Positions 56,214-64,000 of a stretch of DNA of 64,000 nucleotides are shown here, in pieces. The stretch is from Okeania sp034190295 (lineage in GTDB: Bacteria; Cyanobacteriota; Cyanobacteriia; Cyanobacteriales; Microcoleaceae). Under the pieces are notes generated by a model. The model saw nothing but the letters and a program-made list of their open reading frames with translations. It was not told where the DNA came from and did not search any database. The first letter of the stretch is position 1. Each line of letters starts with the position of its first letter. The translations under genes were made by a program, and so were the position numbers. The stretch covers positions 62,001 to 126,000 of the forward strand of contig JAXHSW010000001.1 of NCBI GenBank assembly GCA_034190295.1, given 5' to 3'.

Positions 56214-57194
56214 TCACTTAGTCTGAAAAATATTTTGTACCATTTTCTTATCCGTACTCGCCGCAGCATTATCCAGTTCCGTAACTTCACCAGAATCTAA
56301 TTCCCAACCCAATGCACCAATATTTTGTTCTGCCTGTGCTAGATTTTTTGCCCCCGGAATAGGAATTGTACCTTTACAAATACACCAGTTAATTGCTACT
56401 TGCGACATCGTTTTATTTCTTGATTTTGCCACTGCTTCCAAACATGATAATAGAGGGCGAACTCCTGATAATATTTGCTTAAACAAAAAACCTCGAATAC
56501 CTTGAGGAAGAGAACCATTTTCTGAATATTTTCCTGTTAATATTCCCAATGCTAAAGGACTATATGCAATTAATTTAATTCCTAATTCATCACAGATTTC
56601 TTTTACTCCTAATTCTGTCACGGGATAGGTTGATAATAGAGAATATTGAACCTGTAGAGTAGTGATGGGAATATGGCGATCGCGAAATTTTTCATACACT
56701 TTCATCAACCGTTTAGGCCCATAGTTCGATAGTCCCACGCCCTTTACCTTACCTTGTTCGTATAAGTCAGCCAAACCATCTAAAAGCCCCCATTCCTGCC
56801 AGGGTAAATAATTTGCTGTAGACCAGTGCATCTGTACTAAATCGACATTTTTTCCGAGGCGTTGAGCGGATGCTTCGCCAGCAGAAATCATTGCTTGACG
56901 ACCCCATCGCCAGGGATAAGCAGCAAGTTTTGTGGCAATGCAAATATTATCTTGATTTGCCCCCGTGTATGCTTGGGAAAACTGCCCCAATAGCATTTCA
57001 CTGCGTCCGTTTAATTTGCCTGTACCGTAGGAGTCGCCTGTATCAAATAAAGTCACACCATTAGCAACACAAAGATTGAAGACATTTTGCAACTCATTAT
57101 CCATACTTTCATCATATCCCCACAGGAGGCGGTTGCCCCATGCCCATGTACCACAGCCCATTTTTGGTAAGATAAGTTTTTCCTTAGTTTGCAT
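56214..57194 (-). CDS. Aldo/keto reductase
   Basis: 326 residues, AKR TIM barrel. Catalytic tetrad candidates: D and Y in LFDTGDSYGTG, K in CIATKLAAYPW and H in DLVQMHWSTANY; NADPH-binding C-terminal INWCICKGTIPIPGAKN. The MGCGTWAWGN start and ANGVTLFDTG fit the cyanobacterial/plant group that includes pyridoxal reductase, so that activity is possible. Single gene; it ends 40 bases from a TTCTTTC repeat. Confidence 0.9.
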   Translation of the reverse strand: MQTKEKLILPKMGCGTWAWGNRLLWGYDESMDNELQNVFNLCVANGVTLFDTGDSYGTGKLNGRSEMLLGQFSQAYTGANQDNICIATKLAAYPWRWGRQAMISAGEASAQRLGKNVDLVQMHWSTANYLPWQEWGLLDGLADLYEQGKVKGVGLSNYGPKRLMKVYEKFRDRHIPITTLQVQYSLLSTYPVTELGVKEICDELGIKLIAYSPLALGILTGKYSENGSLPQGIRGFLFKQILSGVRPLLSCLEAVAKSRNKTMSQVAINWCICKGTIPIPGAKNLAQAEQNIGALGWELDSGEVTELDNAAASTDKKMVQNIFQTK

Positions 57195-58128
<934 letters not shown>

Positions 58129-58764
58129 TTAAATCTGAGTCAAAATGTAAAGCAAAGTGAACAATACAATCCAAATAATATCAACAAAGTGCCAATATAT
58201 TTCTGCCATCTCAATACCAACGTGTTTGCCTTCATTGTAATGACCAGCACGACGAGAACGCCACAATACACCGAGAATAAGTAGCACGCCAACAAAAACG
58301 TGTAGACCGTGGAAACCAGTCATCACATAAAAACAATTGGAAAACACATTAGTAGTCAGACCATAACCTAAAGTCATGTACTCATAAACCTGACCGCCCA
58401 AAAAGATAATACCCATAATTGCCGTAACTATATACCATAGACGCATTCCTGAGAGATTGTTCTTTTTGATAGCAGTATCGCCTTTGTGAATCACAAAACT
58501 ACTGGAAACCAGAATAATAGTGTTGATGGTTGGCAATAACAACTCTACCTCTGTTTCTTCAGGAGGCCAAACTCCGGCATTTGCTCGGTAAATTAAATAA
58601 GCACCAAATAGTCCTCCAAACATCAAAGATTCGGAAGCGAGAAATGTGATTAATCCGAAAACTCGTAAATCCTGATGTTCTTCGTGATGGCCTGCTTCTA
58701 CTGACTCAGATTGGACGGAAGTATCAACTAAATTATTAGTTGCATCAACTGTTGAACCTTGCAT
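58129..58764 (-). CDS. ctaE: Cytochrome c oxidase subunit III
   Basis: 211 residues, five transmembrane helices: FGLITFLASESLMFGGLFGAY, PTINTIILVSSSFVIHKG, WYIVTAIMGIIFLGGQVYEY, FYVMTGFHGLHVFVGVLLIL and EIYWHFVDIIWIVLFTLLYI. The conserved ESLMF, TGFHGLHV and YWHFVDIIW blocks of COX3 are intact. Last gene of ctaC-ctaD-ctaE; a 324-base spacer separates it from ctaD. It stabilises subunit I and its oxygen path in the respiratory membrane. Confidence 0.95.
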   Translation of the reverse strand: MQGSTVDATNNLVDTSVQSESVEAGHHEEHQDLRVFGLITFLASESLMFGGLFGAYLIYRANAGVWPPEETEVELLLPTINTIILVSSSFVIHKGDTAIKKNNLSGMRLWYIVTAIMGIIFLGGQVYEYMTLGYGLTTNVFSNCFYVMTGFHGLHVFVGVLLILGVLWRSRRAGHYNEGKHVGIEMAEIYWHFVDIIWIVLFTLLYILTQI

Positions 58765-59088
58765 AATTTTCTGTACCTAAAATCAACAAAAATAATTTCT
58801 GAAAGTTTATATCTAAAGTAGTTAGCAGTCTATAACAACCACTAACTACTGAATTTCTACATACAGAACAAACTACAAACTATTCTGGCATTGCATAAAT
58901 GCGCTTGGGATTTTAATAGTTTTGTGTTTTGTGTTTTGTGTCTTGTGGAATGGGCATCTTGCCCGTTCCTGATATTTTCGGGACAGGCAGGATGGAGGCA
59001 GGCAGGATGCCTGCTCCCACTTAACTTACCACTTATATTCCCATTCGCCCCTCAGCAATACCACTATTCTAAATTGTTCCCTGGAAAA
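58765..59088. other. ctaD-ctaE spacer with palindromes
   Basis: Contains TGTTTTGTGTTTTGTGTCTT, GGGCATCTTGCCC (58952-58964) and GGCAGGATGCCTGC (59004-59017). These could form hairpins within the ctaDE transcript. No gene. Confidence 0.55.
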
Positions 59089-60828
59089 TTAATTCTGAGA
59101 ATCATCGTCAAAAGATGAAGACTGAGCTTCAGATACAGGCACCCCTGTTTCCTTAACTTTGGAACTTCCTTTTGAAATTAACTTGAAGCGCTCTCGAATA
59201 GCAAGAGTTTTCTTAGAACCAAAATCATAAGGACCATAAGTAACCACTGGCAACACTTCCCAGTTTTCAATTATCGGAGGTGAGCTAGTAGTCCACTCCA
59301 AGGATAAACCGCCCCAAGGATTATCGTCAGCTTTTGGTCCGTACATCCAACTCCAAATCATGTTGATGAAGAATGGAATTACAGACAACCCCAGAATAAT
59401 TGACCCATAAGTACAGATGTGGTTAATAGCTTCAAACCGGGGGTCATACATAGCAATACGACGTGGCATTCCTTCTAAACCCAATTGGTGCATGGGTAAG
59501 AAAGTGAGATTGGTACCAATTAAAGTGAGGACAAAATGAATCCGACCCCAGGTTTCGTTGTACATCCGACCTGTTATTTTGGGGAACCAGTGATAGATAC
59601 CTGCATACAGACCAAATACTGAACCACCAAATAAAACGTAATGGAAGTGAGCTACTACATAGTAACTGTCATGGACGTGAACGTCGAAGGGAGCTGTTCC
59701 CAAAGTTACACCACTTAGTCCACCCATGACGAACATTGCTAATAAACCAATGGCAAACAGCATTCCACTTGTATAGCGGATTTTTCCACCCCAGAGGGTA
59801 GCTACCCAACTAAAGATTTTGACTCCGGTGGGAACTGCAACAATTAGAGTTGAGATGGTGAAGAACATCCGCATCCAGGGAGGAGTTCCACTGGTGAACA
59901 TATGGTGTACCCATACGAACAAACCTACTAGGCAAATAGCAAGACTGGAATAGGCGATCGCTTTATAACCAAATATTGGTTTGCGAGCATGAACGGGAAT
60001 AACCTCTGAGAGTATGCCAAAAATTGGCAGAATCATCAGATAAACTGCGGGGTGAGAATAGAACCAAAATAAGTGCTGATAGACGACTACATCACCGCCC
60101 ATCTCTGGTCTAAAGAAGCCGGTGCCAAAGTTTATATCAAATAATAACAGTACTAAACCTGCTGCTAATACAGGAGTTGAACATAATGCCAAAACGGAGG
60201 TAGCTAGGATTGCCCAGCAGAATAGGGGAAGTTGATCCCATCTCATGCTAGGAACTTTCATTTTGAGGATGGTGGCGATAAAGTTCACTGCACCCATGAT
60301 GGAGGAACTTCCCACTAATACTATACAGAGAATCCATAAAGATTGTCCGATGTTATTAGTAATGAGGCTGAGTGGGGGATAAGAAGTCCAACCACTTTGT
60401 GCCCCTCCAAAAGCCAAACTAGCTATTAATAGCGCTCCGGCAACTGGATTGAGCCAGAACGCGATCGCATTGAGGTTAGGAAATGCCATGTCTCTTGCTC
60501 CCACCATTAGGGGGACCAGATAGTTACCAAAACCTCCAATGGCAGCAGGCACGATCCAGAGGAAAATCATAATTGTGCCATGATTTGTCAGGAAGGAGTT
60601 GTACATATTTGGGTCCAGAACATCTGCATCTGGGGTGTAGAGTTCTGCACGCATAGCCATGGCCATGAGGCCGCCGATGAGATAAAAGATGAAAGCAGTA
60701 ACCAGATATTGAATACCGATTACCTTATGGTCTATGTTATAGCCGAAGTAGTGATACCACTTCCATGCCTTCGGATGTTCTTTTTCCGGTTTTGGCTGGG
60801 TTTCTAAAGGAATTTGTGTTTGTGTCAT
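59089..60828 (-). CDS. ctaD: Cytochrome c oxidase subunit I
   Basis: 579 residues, 12 transmembrane helices. Heme and CuB histidines are in FLTNHGTIMIFLW, FWFYSHPAVYLMILP, VWVHHMFTSG and YYVVAHFHYVLFGG. Helix VI reads YSHPAVY rather than HPEVY, so the proton path is of the A2 type (Tyr-Ser in place of the Glu). It reduces O2 to water with electrons from cytochrome c/plastocyanin and pumps protons. Start ATG 60828 (MTQTQIPLETQ); 154 bases behind ctaC. Confidence 0.97.
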   Translation of the reverse strand: MTQTQIPLETQPKPEKEHPKAWKWYHYFGYNIDHKVIGIQYLVTAFIFYLIGGLMAMAMRAELYTPDADVLDPNMYNSFLTNHGTIMIFLWIVPAAIGGFGNYLVPLMVGARDMAFPNLNAIAFWLNPVAGALLIASLAFGGAQSGWTSYPPLSLITNNIGQSLWILCIVLVGSSSIMGAVNFIATILKMKVPSMRWDQLPLFCWAILATSVLALCSTPVLAAGLVLLLFDINFGTGFFRPEMGGDVVVYQHLFWFYSHPAVYLMILPIFGILSEVIPVHARKPIFGYKAIAYSSLAICLVGLFVWVHHMFTSGTPPWMRMFFTISTLIVAVPTGVKIFSWVATLWGGKIRYTSGMLFAIGLLAMFVMGGLSGVTLGTAPFDVHVHDSYYVVAHFHYVLFGGSVFGLYAGIYHWFPKITGRMYNETWGRIHFVLTLIGTNLTFLPMHQLGLEGMPRRIAMYDPRFEAINHICTYGSIILGLSVIPFFINMIWSWMYGPKADDNPWGGLSLEWTTSSPPIIENWEVLPVVTYGPYDFGSKKTLAIRERFKLISKGSSKVKETGVPVSEAQSSSFDDDSQN

Positions 60829-60982
60829 CTGTAAATTATTTTGACAATTACGAATTAATTAGTGGGGAGGTTCAACTCATTTTTTTTTCCTTTGGAGCTG
60901 ACTCCTCCCCAACTCTTCCCCTGTAAGAATAGGGATTTTTTAATTTTCCTATGAGGAAGTATCAACTGCTAGTAGTTCTAGT

Positions 60983-62005
60983 CTAGTTTGGGTGAATGTG
61001 ATTTAATATTTCGGAATCGATACCCATTTCATCAGCATAAGGGCTAAGATATTCCGATTCTGATAAATCAGCAGTGTTTACTGCTACAGCTTCATCTAAC
61101 TGTGGTTGCTCGGCAAAAGTATTTTCTACTATCCAAGCTTCGTATTCTTCTTGGGTTTCAACAATGACTTGTGTTCTCATTGCTCCGTGGTAAGCACCAC
61201 AAAGTTCTGCACAATATACTGGATATTCTCCAGTTTTAGTAGCTACGAACCGGAGTTGGGTATCTTTACCAGGGATTGCATCTTGCTTCAAACGGAAAGC
61301 AGGTATCCAGAAAGAATGAATCACATCATCAGCAGAAAGGTTGATTTGTATATCCTTGTTGACAGGAATATGGAGTTCCCCTGCTAGAACACCACTTTCG
61401 GGATAGTTCATCAGCCATCCATACTGAATTCCTGTAATGTCAACGACTACATCTGCTGGGTTTGCTCCTTCTTCAGGAGTTGCTCCGAAGCCATATTTGC
61501 TCGCTTTTTTTGTGGCTACTTCTTCTGACTCCATTCCTTCAGCATCTGCTATTAGGGGAGCTGCCAGAGCTGCTCCTGGCATTTTCGCCATTTGCCGATC
61601 TGATGAAGAATGATGAGCTACCTTTGTTCCTGCTGGATCGAACCCACCCATCTGTCTGTATACATCTACACTGTAGATGCCAAGACCAATGACAATAATG
61701 GATGGTATTGCCGTCCAAAATATTTCTAATGGTAAGTTTTCTCTAAAGGGAGCGCCATCGCTATCGTCTCCTTTGGGTTTACGAAATTTAATTGCAGAGA
61801 AGACGATTGTTCCTTCTACTACTAGAAATAAAGCTACTCCTATAGTAAACATGATGTCAAAAAAATCATCCACCAGAGGAGCTTGTGCTGATGCTTGCTC
61901 TGGTAATAGACCATGATTTTGACCTAACCACACGCTAATTATGGTGATTATTATACCAACTACTAGGGTGATTACTGAGACCGGTATTTTTTCTTTTTCT
62001 TCCAT
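60983..62005 (-). CDS. ctaC: Cytochrome c oxidase subunit II
   Basis: 340 residues: two N-terminal transmembrane helices (about 8-27 and 50-72), an insert rich in Ala/Glu (about 120-180), then the CuA cupredoxin domain with IHSFWIPAFRLKQD and VYCAELCGAYHGAMRTQV, the binding site for the binuclear copper that accepts electrons. First gene of ctaCDE. The ATG at 62005 has a good Shine-Dalgarno, AGAGGTAATAA. A TnpB remnant lies directly upstream. Confidence 0.96.
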   Translation of the reverse strand: MEEKEKIPVSVITLVVGIIITIISVWLGQNHGLLPEQASAQAPLVDDFFDIMFTIGVALFLVVEGTIVFSAIKFRKPKGDDSDGAPFRENLPLEIFWTAIPSIIVIGLGIYSVDVYRQMGGFDPAGTKVAHHSSSDRQMAKMPGAALAAPLIADAEGMESEEVATKKASKYGFGATPEEGANPADVVVDITGIQYGWLMNYPESGVLAGELHIPVNKDIQINLSADDVIHSFWIPAFRLKQDAIPGKDTQLRFVATKTGEYPVYCAELCGAYHGAMRTQVIVETQEEYEAWIVENTFAEQPQLDEAVAVNTADLSESEYLSPYADEMGIDSEILNHIHPN

Positions 62006-62048
62006 TTATTACCTCTTTAATTAGTCTTCCTCCCGTTCTACTAAACTT

Positions 62049-62275
62049 ACCCTAACTTACCCACACCGGAATTGCATGAGCTTTGGCAGCTCAGTTCCTG
62101 CGGGTGCTGACGCAATGCTGCGCAAACACAGAAGACCACCGACCGCAGTCTGCAACTTAATCTTCGAGAGCAGGCTTAAATTCGCTTGAAACTCAAGCTA
62201 CTGATACACATAGTTTTCCAAGTTGACAGCAGCGTTAAAATCGGGTGTCAGCTTGAAAACCCCTAGCTTAGGTAG
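62049..62275 (-). pseudogene. IS200/IS605 TnpB C-terminal remnant
   Basis: In the reverse frame ending at the TAG of 62198-62200 the last 14 codons read DFNAAVNLENYVYQ. This matches the D-x-N-A-A-x-N motif holding the last RuvC aspartate of TnpB (OrfB). Sequence after that stop (to 62049) keeps a GC-rich, coding-like look in shifted frames (e.g. SAPAGTELPKLMQF), suggesting frameshift decay. The zinc-finger and upstream domains are absent. The remnant lies directly before ctaC. Confidence 0.45.
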
Positions 62276-62498
62276 AGGACTGTTTGACTTTTTGTCATAC
62301 TCAACTATATAGGTTAAACTAAGTGTCTACTTATAAGTTAGATACAATTGTTACTATTTATCAAAATTATAGATTATCTTAGTTTTTCATAGATTTCTCT
62401 GGAGAGAGTTTATATTATTTTAACTATTTCCCTCAAAAATTACCCCACAGTTTGCATAAACAAAGTTAAATTGAATATGTACTCTTAAATTGCATAAT

Positions 62499-62585
62499 CA
62501 GGACTTACGCAAATTGACTGTAGGGGCGAATGGCATTCGCACTATATGCATTATTATATTGTGTAGAGTCTCTGCATAAGTCCTA
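62499..62585. repeat. Family B inverted-repeat element
   Basis: CAGGACTTACGCA at left, core TGTAGGGGCGAATGGCATTC, TGCATAAGTCCTA at right; 87 bases. Confidence 0.8.
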
Positions 62586-63092
62586 ATACTTTAATTTATT
62601 AGAAATTGAAGAAAAAGTTAAGAATAAATTTTATGGAAAATCAGTAACACATATCACAGTAAAATGTAAGCATTTCGGTCCGAATGCTGCGCCAACAGCT
62701 ATTAGCAGTCAGCTCTTCGGTGTGGAATGCGGAAGCAAATAGCAATAAAAATGAATGAACCAAGTATTTGCTTAACTTCTACTACATTTTTGAACAAAGA
62801 ATTGAAGCACAAGAACAACGCAGCTCTAATTGTCCACTAAAGGTAAATATTGCTGAAGTCCGCAGTTCCGAGCTTATGAGGCTAGCTGACCGCTGACCGC
62901 TGACTGCTGAATGCTTACAATAAAATTAAAATCAGAAAACTTTCTAAAGCAGAACAAATCTTCAGATAGTATCCCTTATAGTAACAAAAATCAGAAACAT
63001 TAATAATTGTCAGATTTGATAATTGTTTCTGAAGTTAAGATTTAGATGTTGTTAATTTAGCAAAATTTTAGATTCAAGCTAATAAAAAACCT

Positions 63093-64000
63093 ATGGCCAA
63101 TTCTGTTTTAAATAACAATACAATTATTTACTCTCAGTCTCCAGCACGCGATCGCATTCGTGGTTTGGTTTGGAAACTATGTATAGCAACCCTACTACTG
63201 ATGGCTATTGGCAGTGCTACCAGAGTTATGAATGCCGGTTTGGCCTGTCCTGACTGGCCGTTGTGTTATGGTAAATTAGTACCAATGGCACAGATGAATC
63301 TGCAAGTATTTTTAGAGTGGTTTCACCGATTAGATGCAAGTTTAATTGGCTTTGGTACTATCGCTCTGATGGGTTTATCATGGTGGCATAGACGAGAATT
63401 ACCAAACTGGCTACCTTGGGCATCCACTTTTGCTCTGGGACTAATAGTTTTCCAAGGGGTACTCGGTGGATTAACTGTTACAGAATTATTACGCTTTGAT
63501 ATTGTCACCGCTCACCTTGGTACTGCTTTGCTTTACTTTATGACTCTATTAGTTATAAGTTTGTCAATGATGCCGTATCAAGGTACGGGTAATGTTGGTA
63601 AACTACCTTGGGTAGGATTAACTGCTGCAATTTTTGTTTATTTACAAAGTTTACTCGGTGGGTTAGTTGCTTCTCAGTGGGCGTTGCATCAATGTTTTGG
63701 AGTAGCGGAACTTTGTAAAATAATGAATAGTCATATTGCTGGCGTTGTTCCTCCAACTTTAGCAACATTAGCATTGGTAGTTATAGCATGGCGTACCTCT
63801 GCCTTACATCCACTGCTGCGAAAGTTAGCAAACTGGGCTGGTTTATTAGTATTAGCTCAGATTGGTTTGGGAGTTATGACCTTCCGGTTACGCCTGCAAA
63901 TTGAGTTATTGACCGTATCTCACCAAGCGGTAGGAGCAGCATTATTAGGAACTTTAGTAGCATTTACTGTTATTGCTTTACGCGATCGACAAGTTGCAAA
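63093..64000 (+). CDS. ctaA: Heme A synthase (CtaA/COX15), C-terminus outside window
   Basis: About 302 residues visible from ATG 63093. Membrane protein with GSATRVMNAGLACPDWPLCYGKL (Cys pair and heme-ligand region), WFHRLDASLIG, FQGVLGGLTV, VTAHLGTALL, MNSHIAGVV and VSHQAVGAAL; the four conserved His of the two four-helix halves are present. It oxidises heme O to heme A for the oxidase encoded on the other strand; the divergent layout ctaA<>ctaCDE is common in cyanobacteria. ctaB is expected past the window edge. Confidence 0.93.
   Translation, partial: MANSVLNNNTIIYSQSPARDRIRGLVWKLCIATLLLMAIGSATRVMNAGLACPDWPLCYGKLVPMAQMNLQVFLEWFHRLDASLIGFGTIALMGLSWWHRRELPNWLPWASTFALGLIVFQGVLGGLTVTELLRFDIVTAHLGTALLYFMTLLVISLSMMPYQGTGNVGKLPWVGLTAAIFVYLQSLLGGLVASQWALHQCFGVAELCKIMNSHIAGVVPPTLATLALVVIAWRTSALHPLLRKLANWAGLLVLAQIGLGVMTFRLRLQIELLTVSHQAVGAALLGTLVAFTVIALRDRQVA

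Larger units (their letters stand above)
62006..63092. other. Divergent ctaC/ctaA intergenic region
   Basis: Holds a TnpB-type remnant (62049-62275), a family B copy (62499-62585), GGTCCGAATGCTGCGCCAAC (62670-62689) and GACCGCTGACCGCTGACTGC (62890-62909) repeats; both promoters lie here by position. The stretch 62280-62490 is AT-rich with no feature seen. Confidence 0.6.

Overview
The window comes from a low-GC filamentous cyanobacterium. Direct evidence is the frequent GCGATCGC (HIP1) octamer, a cyanobacterial gene set (chlP geranylgeranyl reductase, ctaC-ctaD-ctaE cytochrome oxidase with a divergent ctaA, a DnaK of cyanobacterial type, an SePSK-like sugar kinase) and a tRNA-Arg(CCU) gene split by a group I intron. 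Only about two thirds of the bases are coding. The rest is full of short tandem repeats and small inverted-repeat elements. This recalls marine Trichodesmium/Okeania-type genomes, but the placement is inference. Four 100-N runs (8355-8454, 10517-10616, 42720-42819, 48471-48570) are scaffold gaps, all lying in or next to repeats.

Layout. 1-7 kb: partial amino-acid permease, small RTX protein, TldD protease, and a histidine kinase with a degraded ATP lid. 7-12 kb: a freestanding ADP-ribosyltransferase, a sugar kinase, a 123-bp tandem array with two hairpins and an extended -10 box per unit (10028-11490), and RdgB. 12-21 kb: a CHAT protease, ArgF, and a three-gene signalling cluster (REC; REC-PAS-GGDEF-EAL; REC-PAS-cyclase) that may join c-di-GMP and cAMP output. 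21-29 kb: repeat-rich DNA, a sodium:solute symporter, a 27-copy 22-bp minisatellite, a GNAT, an AI-2E-type permease and a GTPase. 29-36 kb: a DUF4209/HEPN-like protein, a DHFR-fold reductase, an orphan double ABC ATPase carrying an in-frame repeat insertion, and a DUF938 methyltransferase. 36-42 kb: intron-bearing tRNA-Arg, chlP, yidD, dus, and a DUF433/PIN toxin-antitoxin group between direct repeats. 42-50 kb: one giant secreted RTX/Ig/LVIVD/PPC protein, split by two gaps. 50-64 kb: a TerB-like membrane protein, dnaK, a DUF4112 protein, a ParA remnant, an SMP-30 lactonase, an aldo/keto reductase, the ctaCDE oxidase genes, a transposase (TnpB) remnant and the start of ctaA.

The main non-gene theme is repeat invasion of gene edges. 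Three small inverted-repeat families were resolved (A: 13-bp ends ATATCATGTCCGG; B: CAGGACTTACGCA; C: 14-bp ends ATTAGACATCTCCA), plus a looser family D. One family B copy lies inside the ABC gene. The stop codon of the DUF4209 gene lies in the end of a family C copy. Heptamer repeats encode the C-terminal tails of three proteins and sit directly before several start codons. The best candidate for an undescribed system is the 123-bp array between the sugar kinase and rdgB, which looks like a tandem set of small structured RNAs.
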